Notes under the pieces: generated by a model
Databases searched by the model: none
What the model was told of the DNA's origin: nothing
Seen by the model: only the letters and a program-made list of their open reading frames with translations
Assembly (NCBI GenBank): GCA_029262115.1
Contig: JAJCZZ010000064.1
Location: 1-64,000 of the forward strand
DNA: 64,000 nt
Direction: 5' to 3'
DNA from: Gemmatimonadota bacterium
GTDB taxonomy: Bacteria > Gemmatimonadota > Gemmatimonadetes > Longimicrobiales > Gaopeijiaceae
Position numbers and translations under genes: made by a program
Part shown: positions 15,789 to 25,232 of the stretch, piece after piece
How the letters are laid out: each line of letters begins with the position of its first letter
Position numbering within the stretch: the stretch's first letter is position 1

Positions 15789-18596
15789 CTACTCTCCCCG
15801 GAGGACGGTCATCGGATCGACGGCGGAGGCTCGGCGCGCGGGTACCCAGGCGGCCGCCACGGACACCGTCAGGATCAAAGCGGCGACGGCCGCGTACGCC
15901 TGGGGACTCGATCCCGCCGACCCGAACAGAAAGACGGACATTCCCTGGCTGGCGGCCCACGCCAGGGGTAGGCCGGCGGCCAGACCTGCTGCGGCCACGG
16001 TCAGGGCGCCCCGCGCGATCATCGTCCGGACCGTCCGACGGTCCGCACCAAGCGCCATGCGCACTCCGATCTCGGGCGAGCGCCGCGCCACCGTGAACGA
16101 CATGGAGGCGTACACGCCGACGACGGCGAGCAGGAGGGCGGCGGTCGCCATGACAGCCATCAGCCGGAACATGGACTCGAACATCTCGGCGGATTGGAGG
16201 AGAACGCTGTCAAACGTTTGGAGATTGCGGACCGCGACGTTGCCGTCGAGCCGCCCGACGACGTCGTGGATAGCCGAAGTCGGGGGCGCCGGCCCCGCTG
16301 AACGGGCCACGACGGAGATGGTGCGCCGCGGCCACTGTGCGAGGGGAGCGTACACCATCGACCGTGGTGCAAAGCGAGGGCCCCACTCGCGGACGTTCGG
16401 CAGGACGCCCACGACTTCCACCGCACGGGAGTCGAGGTGAAGCATCTGCCCAACGGGGTCACGCTCGGGCCACAAGCGCCCGGCAAACGACTCATTGATG
16501 AGGATGACTGCCGGGGCATTCCCATCGTCGGAGGCGGTGAGCGCGCGGCCGCGCGTGGGTTCGAGGCCGAGAACTTCCAGATATCCCGGGTCGGCCAGTC
16601 GGGTGACGACGCGTGGGGGGTTCTCCGTCGGCTCTTCAGGGAGATACGCAGGCAAGGAGATCCAGCCCTGTCCGGGTAGCCCCACCCCCAGCCCGACCCT
16701 CGACAGCTCGGGGAGTGCCTCCAGTCCCGCGACGACGACGTCGAGCGCCGGAGCGGCTTCCTCGAGCGCCGGGAATCGATCCTCCGGCAAGGTGAACGAA
16801 AAGGTCCACACGTTTTCGGTCACGAAACCGGTGTCCACGTCCTCGATGGCGCGGATGGATGCGAGCACGGCGCCGCTGATCGTGACCAGGACGACGGACA
16901 GCGCGATCTCCGTGGCGACCAGGAGCGTCCTGCCGCGCCCCGACCGGCGGGCCGAGGCCGATCGGCCGCCGTGCGCCAGGCCCCGATCGCCGTGGGCGAT
17001 GGTGCGGAGCGCCGGGATCAGCCCGAAGAGGAGCACGGACAGCAGGGCGGCCAGCATACCGGCGGCCAGCGTCCGACCGTCCACGAACAGTTCGTCACTC
17101 CGAGGCATTCCGGCGGGCACCAAGTGCCTCAGGCCGCGAATGCCGGCGATCGATGCGGCGGCACCGAGGGCGCCCCCCACGAAGGCCAGGATCACCGCCT
17201 CGGTGAGAAGCTGGCGGAGCACGCGGCCACGGCTCGCCCCGATCGCCCGCCGTAGTGCGATTTCGGTAGCCCGCTCCGAGCCCCGCGCCAGCAGCATGTT
17301 GGCCACGTTCGCACATGCGATGAGCAGCACCATGAGCGCGGCGATCATGCTTCCCGTCATCCCCTGGTCGAAGGAGGGCCCTCCGAACATCACGTCGACC
17401 AGGCCCGCGACCGGGAAGGTGCGCTCGGCGTTCGTAGCGGGGTAGCGTTCCGCGAGGCCGGCCGCCAGTAGGTCGAGTTCCTGCCGGACGGTCGCGATGT
17501 TCTGATGGCGTCGTCCGACCACGTTGAGCGACCAGCCCGCGCGCGCAGCCGGATCCTCGATCCGCAGGGGCAGCCACAGATCGGGCGAGTCGAATCCGAA
17601 GGAGAACCCCTCGGGCATGACGCCGACGACCGTGGTGGGCACCCCGTTCAGTTGGATGTTCGTCCCGACCACGCCCGGGTCAGCGCCGTACCCTGCAGTC
17701 CACACGTCGTGGTCCAGAATCGTGACCGCTGGCGAACCGACCTCAGTGTCCTCCGGCGAGAAGCCCCGCCCATAGGCGGGCCGCACGCCCGCCACGTCGA
17801 AGAAGTTGGCCGTCACCGCACGGGTGCTCATCCACTGCGGCGGATCGCCTCCGACGTTGACGCCGCCGCCCTGGTACGCCGCCAGTGCGATCGTCCGTGC
17901 GCTCGCGCGCAGGTCGAGGAAGTCGGCGGGTGCCTGTGGGGTAGACGCCGAGCCGACCCCCGCGCTTCGGGTGCCGACGAACACGAGTTCTCCGGCCGGA
18001 TCGTAGGGGAGCGGCCGGAGCATCAGGCGGTCCAGCGCCGTCCACATGGTGCTCACCGCACCGATACCGACCGCCAACGACAGCGCCGCCACCGCGAACC
18101 ATCCGGGCCGCGTGCGGATACCCCGGAGCGCCACCCGGGCGTCCTGGGCGACGTCCGCCAGGACACGGGTCCGTCGGGACTTCTGTCGCCTTCGAGTAGT
18201 GGTCGCGACGAGGGCTCTGCGGGCGTCGTCGGCGTCTCCAAATTCCGTCTCCGCCTGGAGGAGCGCCTGGTCCCGATCGAGGCCGGACTCGACCAGCTCG
18301 TCGACACGCGCCGCCAGGTGGAAGGCGATCTCGTCCTCGACCTCGTCTTCGGGGCGACGGCCCAGCCCGACGCCATCCACCTCGTGGGCCGGCCGCGGTG
18401 AATCGTGCCCCTGCTCGACTCCGTGCCCCTGCTTGACTCCGTGACCCTTCTCGCCACCGCGGCCCGCCTCGGCTCTGCCGACCGCCTCGGCTCCGCGGCC
18501 TTCCGCGGCATCAAGGGCCTCCTCGCCCCCGCGACCGGTCTCGGCTCGACCAGCCGCGTCGGATCCGCGACGCTTCTCGCTGCCCCCGCCCGTCAT
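15789..18596 (-). CDS. ADOP-family ABC-type permease
   Basis: 935 residues from the ATG that overlaps the PadR stop as ATGA (18593-18596). A low-complexity Gly/Glu/Arg-rich head (residues about 1-70) precedes an amphipathic segment, EIAFHLAARVDELVESGLDR, seen in ADOP N-termini. Two MacB_PCD/FtsX modules follow: first TM AVGIGAVSTMWTALDRLMLR, middle cluster LIACANVANMLLARGSERAT, and C-terminal end PARRASAVDPMTVLRGE. No ATPase gene is adjacent. A frame extending further upstream lies inside the PadR gene and was rejected. The low-complexity head differs from the other four ADOPs in this window. Confidence 0.92.
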   Translation of the reverse strand: MTGGGSEKRRGSDAAGRAETGRGGEEALDAAEGRGAEAVGRAEAGRGGEKGHGVKQGHGVEQGHDSPRPAHEVDGVGLGRRPEDEVEDEIAFHLAARVDELVESGLDRDQALLQAETEFGDADDARRALVATTTRRRQKSRRTRVLADVAQDARVALRGIRTRPGWFAVAALSLAVGIGAVSTMWTALDRLMLRPLPYDPAGELVFVGTRSAGVGSASTPQAPADFLDLRASARTIALAAYQGGGVNVGGDPPQWMSTRAVTANFFDVAGVRPAYGRGFSPEDTEVGSPAVTILDHDVWTAGYGADPGVVGTNIQLNGVPTTVVGVMPEGFSFGFDSPDLWLPLRIEDPAARAGWSLNVVGRRHQNIATVRQELDLLAAGLAERYPATNAERTFPVAGLVDVMFGGPSFDQGMTGSMIAALMVLLIACANVANMLLARGSERATEIALRRAIGASRGRVLRQLLTEAVILAFVGGALGAAASIAGIRGLRHLVPAGMPRSDELFVDGRTLAAGMLAALLSVLLFGLIPALRTIAHGDRGLAHGGRSASARRSGRGRTLLVATEIALSVVLVTISGAVLASIRAIEDVDTGFVTENVWTFSFTLPEDRFPALEEAAPALDVVVAGLEALPELSRVGLGVGLPGQGWISLPAYLPEEPTENPPRVVTRLADPGYLEVLGLEPTRGRALTASDDGNAPAVILINESFAGRLWPERDPVGQMLHLDSRAVEVVGVLPNVREWGPRFAPRSMVYAPLAQWPRRTISVVARSAGPAPPTSAIHDVVGRLDGNVAVRNLQTFDSVLLQSAEMFESMFRLMAVMATAALLLAVVGVYASMSFTVARRSPEIGVRMALGADRRTVRTMIARGALTVAAAGLAAGLPLAWAASQGMSVFLFGSAGSSPQAYAAVAALILTVSVAAAWVPARRASAVDPMTVLRGE

Positions 18597-18928
18597 CGGC
18601 TGGTCCCCAGCGCCTGCGTGACCGCTGTCGCAAAGGCCGTCCACGCCTCCTTTTCCTCGGCGAGTGCCGCGCGCCCGGCGGCCGTCATCGCATAGAACTT
18701 GGCTTTTCGCTTGTTCTCGGACCGGCCCCAGCGGGCCGTGAGCCACCCCCGCTCCTGCATCCGGTGAAGCGCCTTGTAGAGGGCCGCATCGGGGATCTCC
18801 AGCACCCCGTCCGTCCGCTCCCGCACCCACCTGGATACATCGAAGCCGTGGCGTTCACCGGCGGCCAGGCTCTCCAGAACGAGGGCGTCGAGGGATCCAG
18901 GCAGGAGATCTTGGGGCGAGCGAGTCAT
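18593..18928 (-). CDS. PadR-family transcriptional regulator
   Basis: 111 residues from the ATG at 18928. The winged helix is clear: LLPGSLDALVLESLAAGERH, then ALYKALHRMQERGWLTARWG and the wing KRKAKFYAMTAAGR. The C-terminal helix EEKEAWTAFATAVTQAL fits the short class of PadR that controls ADOP permeases. It overlaps the downstream ADOP by four bases. Upstream, CCACA-N7-TGTGG at about 18986-19002 is a weak candidate operator. A longer frame reaching 19177 runs into a hairpin region and lacks similarity. Confidence 0.9.
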   Translation of the reverse strand: MTRSPQDLLPGSLDALVLESLAAGERHGFDVSRWVRERTDGVLEIPDAALYKALHRMQERGWLTARWGRSENKRKAKFYAMTAAGRAALAEEKEAWTAFATAVTQALGTSR

Positions 18929-19112
18929 GGTGGGCGTCCCGTTGGGCGAGCGGAGTCGAGCGAGCACCCGTCGCCGACCTAGTTCCACATACTTGGTGTG
19001 GGGAAGGGTGGGGATGAGTTGCAGGCTCCGCAAGTGGGGGTAGGGACTTACCCGGGGCGCATCCCTTACCGCGTGGGCGCATCCCCACCGGGTGGCTCTC
19101 CCCCACCGAGCG

Positions 19113-19157
19113 GGAGCATCCCCCACCGAACCCTCTCGTCGGTAGGGGATGCTCCCG
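19113..19157. terminator. Long hairpin, possible terminator
   Basis: Arms 19113-19130 and 19140-19157 pair over 18 bp with one mismatch around a 9-base loop, just beyond the stop of the minus-strand gene at 19164. There is no T tract, so it may be a processing or factor-dependent stop. Additional CCCCACCG copies lie next to it. Confidence 0.5.
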
Positions 19158-19163
19158 GGTTCC

Positions 19164-20192
19164 TCAGTGATGCCCAATTGGCTCGAACGACTTCTGCCAG
19201 CCCACGGTCAACACCCAGTCGGTCTCCAACTGGGGACCATCGAGATCCTGGTAGACGGGAAAGGACCACTCCGCGCCGATCCGATGCCCCTTCAGCACAC
19301 CGTCGGGGAAATGGACGTTGATTCCCAGAGGCACGTCGACGCGTGTGCCGCCTCGGAGGTCCGGCCGCACGGTGGGCGCTAGCATGAGGTTGCCGTAGGC
19401 CGGATCCGCCCCGTCGATCTCGCCCTGGACCGTGGCGAGCACACGCGCGGACAGGCTTAGCTGTGATCCTGCCTTGATCGCGAACCACCCCGTGCCCGAG
19501 ACCGCATTGCCCCACGTGTACGCCTGGTCGTTCTCACCGATCGAGAGCACGGCGGATCCCTGGAGGCCCCAGGAAGCCGACCGCGACATTCCCAGGAACG
19601 TCAACGCCGGACGGAAGTCGAATGTGCCGGAGCCGATCTGCATCGGGTAGGGGAGTCGCACGGGATCGGGACCCATCGGCGTCACGTCGCGCTCGTCCGT
19701 TCCGCCTGTGGGGGCGGAGGCGCCGAGTGTCAGGTGCGCGCGGGTCGATCCCTCACGCTTGAGCCCGATCAGAGCCGAAAGCGAGACGTCCCCGATGCCG
19801 GACGACTCGGTCGTGAATAGCCCGCCCATGCGGGTCTCGTGATCCATGCTCTGGGTGATGTACGGCACCATGCCCATGAGGGTCACGGCGTCCGACGGGG
19901 CGTACATGAGCCCCACCATGTGCATGTTCATCGGCATCCGAAGCGGAGATACCATGAAGTCCGATAGGACGGCCTGCGTCGTGACCTCGTCCGTGCCGCT
20001 ACGGTTGCCGTCCATGTTCATCCGCATGAAGCGATACGACAGCATGAACTCACCGGCGGCGTGGGTGTGGTCGCCCATCACCCCGATCGGGGCGTGGCCG
20101 TCCGGGCGACCGGATGTCCACTCGGTCTGTGCGGCGGCTGGAGACGCTGCGATGAGCGTCAAGAAAAGACTTTTTTTTAGTATGCGATCCAT
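19164..20192 (-). CDS. Outer-membrane beta-barrel 'transporter' (phenol/MetA-like)
   Basis: 342 residues. MDRILKKSLFLTLIAASPAAAQ is a Sec signal. The rest alternates short beta strands and turns (FDFRPALTFLG, SRSASWGLQGSAVLSIGEND, AYTWGNAVSGTG) and ends in an aromatic strand, as in proteins labelled 'transporter' or MetA-pathway of phenol degradation. A Met/His-rich stretch (MRMNMDGN, MPMNMHMVGLMY, MGMVPYI) suggests copper or another soft-metal setting. I chose the ATG at 20192 because the signal peptide begins there. Longer frames reach 20564 without similarity. The small His/Cys gene upstream (20387-20878) is probably co-transcribed. Confidence 0.72.
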   Translation of the reverse strand: MDRILKKSLFLTLIAASPAAAQTEWTSGRPDGHAPIGVMGDHTHAAGEFMLSYRFMRMNMDGNRSGTDEVTTQAVLSDFMVSPLRMPMNMHMVGLMYAPSDAVTLMGMVPYITQSMDHETRMGGLFTTESSGIGDVSLSALIGLKREGSTRAHLTLGASAPTGGTDERDVTPMGPDPVRLPYPMQIGSGTFDFRPALTFLGMSRSASWGLQGSAVLSIGENDQAYTWGNAVSGTGWFAIKAGSQLSLSARVLATVQGEIDGADPAYGNLMLAPTVRPDLRGGTRVDVPLGINVHFPDGVLKGHRIGAEWSFPVYQDLDGPQLETDWVLTVGWQKSFEPIGHH

Positions 20193-20386
20193 TCGATGGT
20201 GTCCTCGTGTCATGCGCGAAGGCTCCGCTCGTCCATTCAGTCGTGGACGCACGTCTCCTGCGCGTGAGCGTTTGGGTCGACCGCCGGAAGTCGGCGGTCG
20301 AAAGCGTCGATCGTCTGGTAGCCGGAGGTCCTGGAGGCCGTCGCTTCCAGGATCCGGCTTCCGGCATCGTGGGCCGGGTCGGTCGA

Positions 20387-20878
20387 CTACGCTCGGGGAG
20401 GCCCGTTCGGATACGGCAGGAGAAACCGAGGCGATGGGACGGTCGGCGCGGATGGAGGCGTATCCGTCTTCGCCACCATCGGACGGCCAACCGGCATCCC
20501 CGGGACTCGAGTCGCCGCAAAGGCGACGCCCCCGGACACGGGGCACTGGCCCGCGCATGTGCAAGGTGGGGGGGCACCGGCGGGGTTCGTGTGACTTGCG
20601 GGTGCCTCGACCGGTGCTGCCGGTGCCTCGACATCCGACCCCGAATGGGATGCCTGCCCGTGGTTGGTCGGGTGGTCGGCGGTTGACCCAGCGTGCTGGA
20701 GGGTGGCTGGACCGCGCACGGGCGCATCACCAGACTGCTCCGCACCGGTGTGGTGCTCGCCGGCGTGGTGCGGGCAGGCGAGTTCGAAGACGTCCGGGGC
20801 GAGCGACGGTAGGAGGACGAGGGCCACCAGCCCGGTCCACCCCCGCATGAGCTGTCCCCCACGCGACGTCGTCATCAT
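20387..20878 (-). CDS. Small secreted His/Cys-containing protein, possibly metal-linked
   Basis: 163 residues at most; an internal Met at residue 11 (MRGWTGLVALVLLPSLAPDV) starts a better signal peptide. The mature part is Pro/Ala/His-rich with a CPHHAGEHH cluster and CTCAGQCPVSGG, reminiscent of small periplasmic copper-associated proteins such as DUF2946 types. No catalytic motif is visible. It precedes the Met-rich outer-membrane protein on the same strand, about 194 bases away, and a shared role in metal handling is an inference from composition and position only. Confidence 0.55.
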   Translation of the reverse strand: MMTTSRGGQLMRGWTGLVALVLLPSLAPDVFELACPHHAGEHHTGAEQSGDAPVRGPATLQHAGSTADHPTNHGQASHSGSDVEAPAAPVEAPASHTNPAGAPPPCTCAGQCPVSGGVAFAATRVPGMPVGRPMVAKTDTPPSAPTVPSPRFLLPYPNGPPRA

Positions 20879-20974
20879 CTCATGTCTCCCCGACCGCCCA
20901 CCGGCGTTCCCCCTCCCGTACCGATCCTACGCGACCCTTGTACCATGATGAAGCGAGTTGGTTCGAGGGGCCTC

Positions 20975-23689
20975 TTACCGCCCCGGCCCCAGCAGCACCG
21001 CGTTGATGAACAGGAGCTGGGTCGCTTCCGCGTACGCCCGGTAATTCGGGTCCTCCGCGAATGCGATGAGCTGACCGCGGCCCATCGGCTGATGCACCAA
21101 AAACGCCTTGTGCGCCAACTGCGGCTTGGCGTCGTCCCACACGATGCCGCCGAGCACGAGATCGTCGACGCTCGCGTACCGTCCCACGTTCGTGCCACGG
21201 TCCAGGGCGATCGGGCTGAGCACCCGTGATCCCTCGACCAGGACGCCGATCTCACCGTCCGTGCCGGACGAGAGCCAGTGATTGGTGTCCAGCAGGGTGC
21301 GCACCACCGCGCCGGGCGTCTGCTCCGGGGCTTCGTCGGCCGGAGTGATGGCGTCGAGGTAGTCGATGGGCTGATCCGGCGTGCCGCCCCCTCCCGCGTT
21401 CTCATCCTCGGGACGACCCCCGCGCCGCTCCGGCGTGACGTTCAACAGCCCGGATCGGGCCGCCCACATGGTGGATTCGGCCATCGTCACCAGGGTGCCG
21501 CCGTCGCGCATCCAGTTCTCCAGTCGGCCGCGCATCCCTTCTCCGATGGCGCGACCGTAATTGCCGCTCGGGAAGACGATGACGTCGTAGTCCGACAGAA
21601 CCAGCCGACCGAGCGCGTCCGCCCTCACCGCGGTGGTCCGCTGCCCGTAGCGCTGCTCCAGGATGAAGCGCGCCCAGCCCACCGAGTAGGTGGAGCCGGG
21701 TTCGTCGTAGACCAGCACCACCCGCGGTTCGCGGAGCGCGCGCACCCGCCCGCTGCCGAGCGACATCCCCTCGCGGATGTAGGAGTCGTCGACCGGCACC
21801 ACCTCCGCGCCGTGGCGCGCGGCGATCATCCCGAGACGTACCGCCAGGTCGTCGTCGTTCTCGGCGCGCCGCACGATGGCGGTGCCCACCGGGAAGGTTC
21901 GACCGTCCAGCACGAACGACCCGCCGGCAGACCGCACGCGGATTCCGTCCCGCAGGGCCTCGGCAACCGTCGCAGCTCCCGCGCTTCCCCACGGAATGAG
22001 ATAGCCCACCGTGGCGCTCGGGAGCGTAGACGCAATCGTTCGTCCGTCCGTCCCGACCGGCTGGGACGCATCGACCGTCGCGGCCGGATCGATCGTCCCC
22101 CAGTACTCCGCCGCGCCGTCGATCACGCCGCGGTCCATGGGACCCATCCCGGTCGGAACCACGACCGGCTCCGTCGCCACGCCGGTGGCCGAGCGGGCTT
22201 GAATCAACTCCACGTCCCACAGGAGCGGCATGCTCCACGCCGTCACGTCGTAGATCTCATCGCGCAGGCGCTGCGCGCGGCGCTCGATCTGACGGGCCAC
22301 GAACGTCGTATCCATTGGAGTATGCGGATCCAGCAGGTTACGGATCAGGCGATGCGCCGGCTGCGCCATCGGCACGATGAACGTCGAAGCAGCGGGTAGC
22401 GTGCGGTCCTCGACCCGGACATCCGCCGTCGGCCGCCCGACCTCGATCCCGTTGCGCACCAGCGTCTCCGCCATACGGCGCGCCATGCTGGGGTCGTGGC
22501 GGGAGTGGAGCACGTACTCCGCGACCCCGTCCCGGCCCATGGCCACCGCGCTGCGCCGGAAGTTCAGGAACGTCCGGACAATGCGCTCGCGGTTCTCTGC
22601 TGAGGTGGCCAGCGTCTGGATGCCCGCCACGAAGTGGTGCAGCACGCCATCTCCATAGGTCAGTGTGTCTCCGTCGGAGCGTTCGAGGACGAGGCCCCGC
22701 GAGGAGGCCTGCTCGTACGTTCCGCCGATGGCACCCTGGGCGGTCGGCCACGAAGTCCCGTAGCCGGGATAGAACGCGTCGTAGGTGTCACGGTTGAAGT
22801 ACGCGAAGCCACGGGCGTCGAAGCGGCTGGCGTTGTTCCGCCCGAAGACGTCGAGCAGCGCGGTTTGATCGGACGTGGTCCACGTGTTCCCGGGGATGGC
22901 GTTCGGGGGAAAGTAGTACGTCGAGTTCCCGCCCATTTCGTGGAGGTCCATGACCACGTGCGGCATGAAGTCCAGCAGGGCGGCGACCCGGCCGCGCGTT
23001 TCCGGTTGGGTCTGCGCGAACCAGTCGCGGTTGAGGTCGAAGAGGTAGTGGTTCACGCGGCCACCCGGCCACGGCTCGTCACGCTCCGCGGCGGCGGCCT
23101 CGGCGTTCGGCCAGCGCGCCTGGGCAATCGTATTCTGGAAGACGAAGCGCGCCCGCCCATCCGGATTCTGCATCGGATCGATGAGGACGAGGCTCTCGCG
23201 CATGATATTGTCGACCACGGCATCGCCTTGGGCAGCCAGCAGATGGTACGCCTGCGCCATAGCCGCCCCGGAAGAACTGATCTCGTTGCCGTGCACACCG
23301 TGGATCAGCGCAGTGACCACCGGCAGATCCGCTACGAGCCGATCGGCCTCGTCGTTCGACAGGCTTCGCGGGTCGGCCAACCGCTTCAAGTCGCGCTTGA
23401 GGGCGTCGAGCCGACCGATGCGATCCGCATTGCCGATGACCACCATGATGGTGCGCCGGCCCTCCCAGCTCGTTCCGGTTTCAACAACGCGTGTACGCGC
23501 TGGTGCGGCGGCCGCGAGCGCCTCCATGTACCGGATCACGTCGTCGGGCGGCGTGATGGCCTCGCGGAAATCGTGGCCGGCCACCTGCTCCAGGGTCGGA
23601 ATCGACGGATCGTACGTGGTACCGGGCCACAGGGGCTCGGCGGTCTGGGGCACCTGGAGGAGTGCGGCAAGGGCAAGGGCGGAAATCAT
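20975..23689 (-). CDS. Secreted M14-family zinc carboxypeptidase
   Basis: 904 residues. A short hydrophobic leader (ISALALAALLQV) is followed by the segment TYDPSIPTLEQVAGHDF common to this long M14 subfamily. Zinc ligands are HGVHGNE near residues 130-136 and the His in DLHEMGGNSTYYFPP near 246. The general-base Glu is probably in GTYEQASSRG near 322. NPDGR and DLNRDW are also present. Residues about 650-760 form a glutamine-amidotransferase-like alpha/beta domain (VVLVYDEPGSTYSVGWARF, DYDVIVFPSGNYG). It probably trims peptides in the periplasm. A close paralogue lies at 32655-35264. Spacing to neighbours suggests its own promoter. Confidence 0.92.
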   Translation of the reverse strand: MISALALAALLQVPQTAEPLWPGTTYDPSIPTLEQVAGHDFREAITPPDDVIRYMEALAAAAPARTRVVETGTSWEGRRTIMVVIGNADRIGRLDALKRDLKRLADPRSLSNDEADRLVADLPVVTALIHGVHGNEISSSGAAMAQAYHLLAAQGDAVVDNIMRESLVLIDPMQNPDGRARFVFQNTIAQARWPNAEAAAAERDEPWPGGRVNHYLFDLNRDWFAQTQPETRGRVAALLDFMPHVVMDLHEMGGNSTYYFPPNAIPGNTWTTSDQTALLDVFGRNNASRFDARGFAYFNRDTYDAFYPGYGTSWPTAQGAIGGTYEQASSRGLVLERSDGDTLTYGDGVLHHFVAGIQTLATSAENRERIVRTFLNFRRSAVAMGRDGVAEYVLHSRHDPSMARRMAETLVRNGIEVGRPTADVRVEDRTLPAASTFIVPMAQPAHRLIRNLLDPHTPMDTTFVARQIERRAQRLRDEIYDVTAWSMPLLWDVELIQARSATGVATEPVVVPTGMGPMDRGVIDGAAEYWGTIDPAATVDASQPVGTDGRTIASTLPSATVGYLIPWGSAGAATVAEALRDGIRVRSAGGSFVLDGRTFPVGTAIVRRAENDDDLAVRLGMIAARHGAEVVPVDDSYIREGMSLGSGRVRALREPRVVLVYDEPGSTYSVGWARFILEQRYGQRTTAVRADALGRLVLSDYDVIVFPSGNYGRAIGEGMRGRLENWMRDGGTLVTMAESTMWAARSGLLNVTPERRGGRPEDENAGGGGTPDQPIDYLDAITPADEAPEQTPGAVVRTLLDTNHWLSSGTDGEIGVLVEGSRVLSPIALDRGTNVGRYASVDDLVLGGIVWDDAKPQLAHKAFLVHQPMGRGQLIAFAEDPNYRAYAEATQLLFINAVLLGPGR

Positions 23690-23799
23690 CGGCTGTCCTG
23701 ACGTGCGGCAAGGTGTGGTGGGCGTGGCTCCGCCCGATCAGTTCACCGGTCCAGATGGGCTATGGAACGACTCCGCGCAACCGGTTGGGCTGAGTTGTG

Positions 23800-25179
23800 T
23801 CACTCTCCGTCCAACTCGAACTTCTCGACCCGGTAGCGAAACGTGTCTCGAGACAGCCCGAGAAGGCGGGCCGCCTGGCTCTTGTTGCCTTCGGTTCGGC
23901 CCAGAGCCTGCCGGATGAGATCGCGTTCCACGGCATCGAGGTCGATCCCATCGGCGGGGAGGACGAACGGCTGAGTCGACGGAGGTGAGTCTCCGCCTCC
24001 ACCCCGCAGTTCCCGGGGCATGTTGTCCACGTCGATGACCGGGTCGTCGGCCAGGAGCAGGATCCGCTCCAGGACGTTCCGGAGCTCCCGGGTGTTGCCG
24101 GGCCATGCGTAGGCTTCCAGCATTCCGAGGGCCTCCGGGGTCACGCGGCGGAGCGGAAGGCGCATCTCCTTGCTGAGGTGATCCAGGAGGTGGAGCGTCA
24201 GCGGGGCGATGTCCTCCGGGCGCTCGCGGAGCGGTGGAATGAAGATCGGCACCACGTTCAACCGGTAGAAGAGGTCCTCGCGGAACCCGCCGTCCTCCAC
24301 CGCCGCCTCCAGGTCCCGGTTGGTGGCCGCGATGACGTGGACGTCGACCGGAATGTCGTGGACGCCGCCGACCCGTCGGATCACGTGCCGTTCCAGAACC
24401 TGGAGGAGTTTGGCCTGTGCCGGCGCGGGCATGTCGCCCACTTCGTCCAGGAAGAGCGTGCCTCCGTGCGCCAGTTCGAAGAGCCCGTGCTTCTCTTCAC
24501 GAGCGTCGGTGAAGGCTCCCGCCTGGTGGCCGAAGAGCTCGCTTTCGACGAGAGACTCCGGAAGTGCGGAGCAGTTCACCGCAATGAAGGGCCGCGAGCG
24601 TCGTGGCCCGCGGGCGTGGATGGCCCGTGCCACCACGTCCTTGCCCGTCCCGCTGTCTCCCTGGATCAGCACATTGGCCGGGGAGCCCCGGAGCGCCAGC
24701 CGGGTGATGACCTCCGCCGCCTGCCGCATGGCACGAGATCGCCCGACCAGCGTCACCTCGGCAAACTGCCACCGATTGCCCTCCCGGTATCGATTGACCT
24801 CCGAAACCAACCGGTGCGACTCGAGCGCCTTCTCGATGAGGAGCACGAGTTCCGGAAGTTGGACCGGCTTCTCGAGGAAGTGATGGGCCCCCGCCCGCAC
24901 CGCCTGGACCGCGGTCTCCACCTCCCCGTGCGCGGTGATCATGATCACGGGCGGAGGGTCGTCGATCGACTTGATCTCGGGCAGGAGGTCGAGGCCCGAC
25001 CCGTCGGGCAGGCGGAGGTCGAGGAGGACGAGATCCGCGCCCGCTTCCGTGAGGTGGTTCAGGAGTTCCCCACCGCGTTCGAAGGAGACGACGTCGTATC
25101 CCCGCTCGCGCAGGTGCTCCTCCAGCCAGACCCGGATCAGCATCTCGTCGTCGCACACCGCGATGCGTGCGCCCTTCAT
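23800..25179 (-). CDS. NtrC-family sigma-54 response regulator
   Basis: 459 residues. The receiver (RIAVCDDEMLIRVWLEEHLR, phospho-Asp near residue 52 in LVLLDLRLPDGSG, Lys in FLEKPVQ) is followed by an AAA+ domain: Walker A GDSGTGKD near 175, the sigma-54 contact loop GAFTDA (consensus GAFTGA) near 217, Walker B GGTLFLDEVGDM. A C-terminal Fis-type helix-turn-helix ends it (NKSQAARLLGLSRDTFRYRV). I chose the ATG at 25179 because GGGAGG lies five bases before it. An upstream ATG at 25236 overlaps the kinase stop as ATGA and is the alternative. Its partner kinase is the adjacent upstream gene. Confidence 0.93.
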   Translation of the reverse strand: MKGARIAVCDDEMLIRVWLEEHLRERGYDVVSFERGGELLNHLTEAGADLVLLDLRLPDGSGLDLLPEIKSIDDPPPVIMITAHGEVETAVQAVRAGAHHFLEKPVQLPELVLLIEKALESHRLVSEVNRYREGNRWQFAEVTLVGRSRAMRQAAEVITRLALRGSPANVLIQGDSGTGKDVVARAIHARGPRRSRPFIAVNCSALPESLVESELFGHQAGAFTDAREEKHGLFELAHGGTLFLDEVGDMPAPAQAKLLQVLERHVIRRVGGVHDIPVDVHVIAATNRDLEAAVEDGGFREDLFYRLNVVPIFIPPLRERPEDIAPLTLHLLDHLSKEMRLPLRRVTPEALGMLEAYAWPGNTRELRNVLERILLLADDPVIDVDNMPRELRGGGGDSPPSTQPFVLPADGIDLDAVERDLIRQALGRTEGNKSQAARLLGLSRDTFRYRVEKFELDGE

Positions 25180-25232
25180 ACGTGCCTCCCGCGGTGGCGG
25201 GTCGGGCTGCGAGTCGGTCGCGACCGGTCCGG

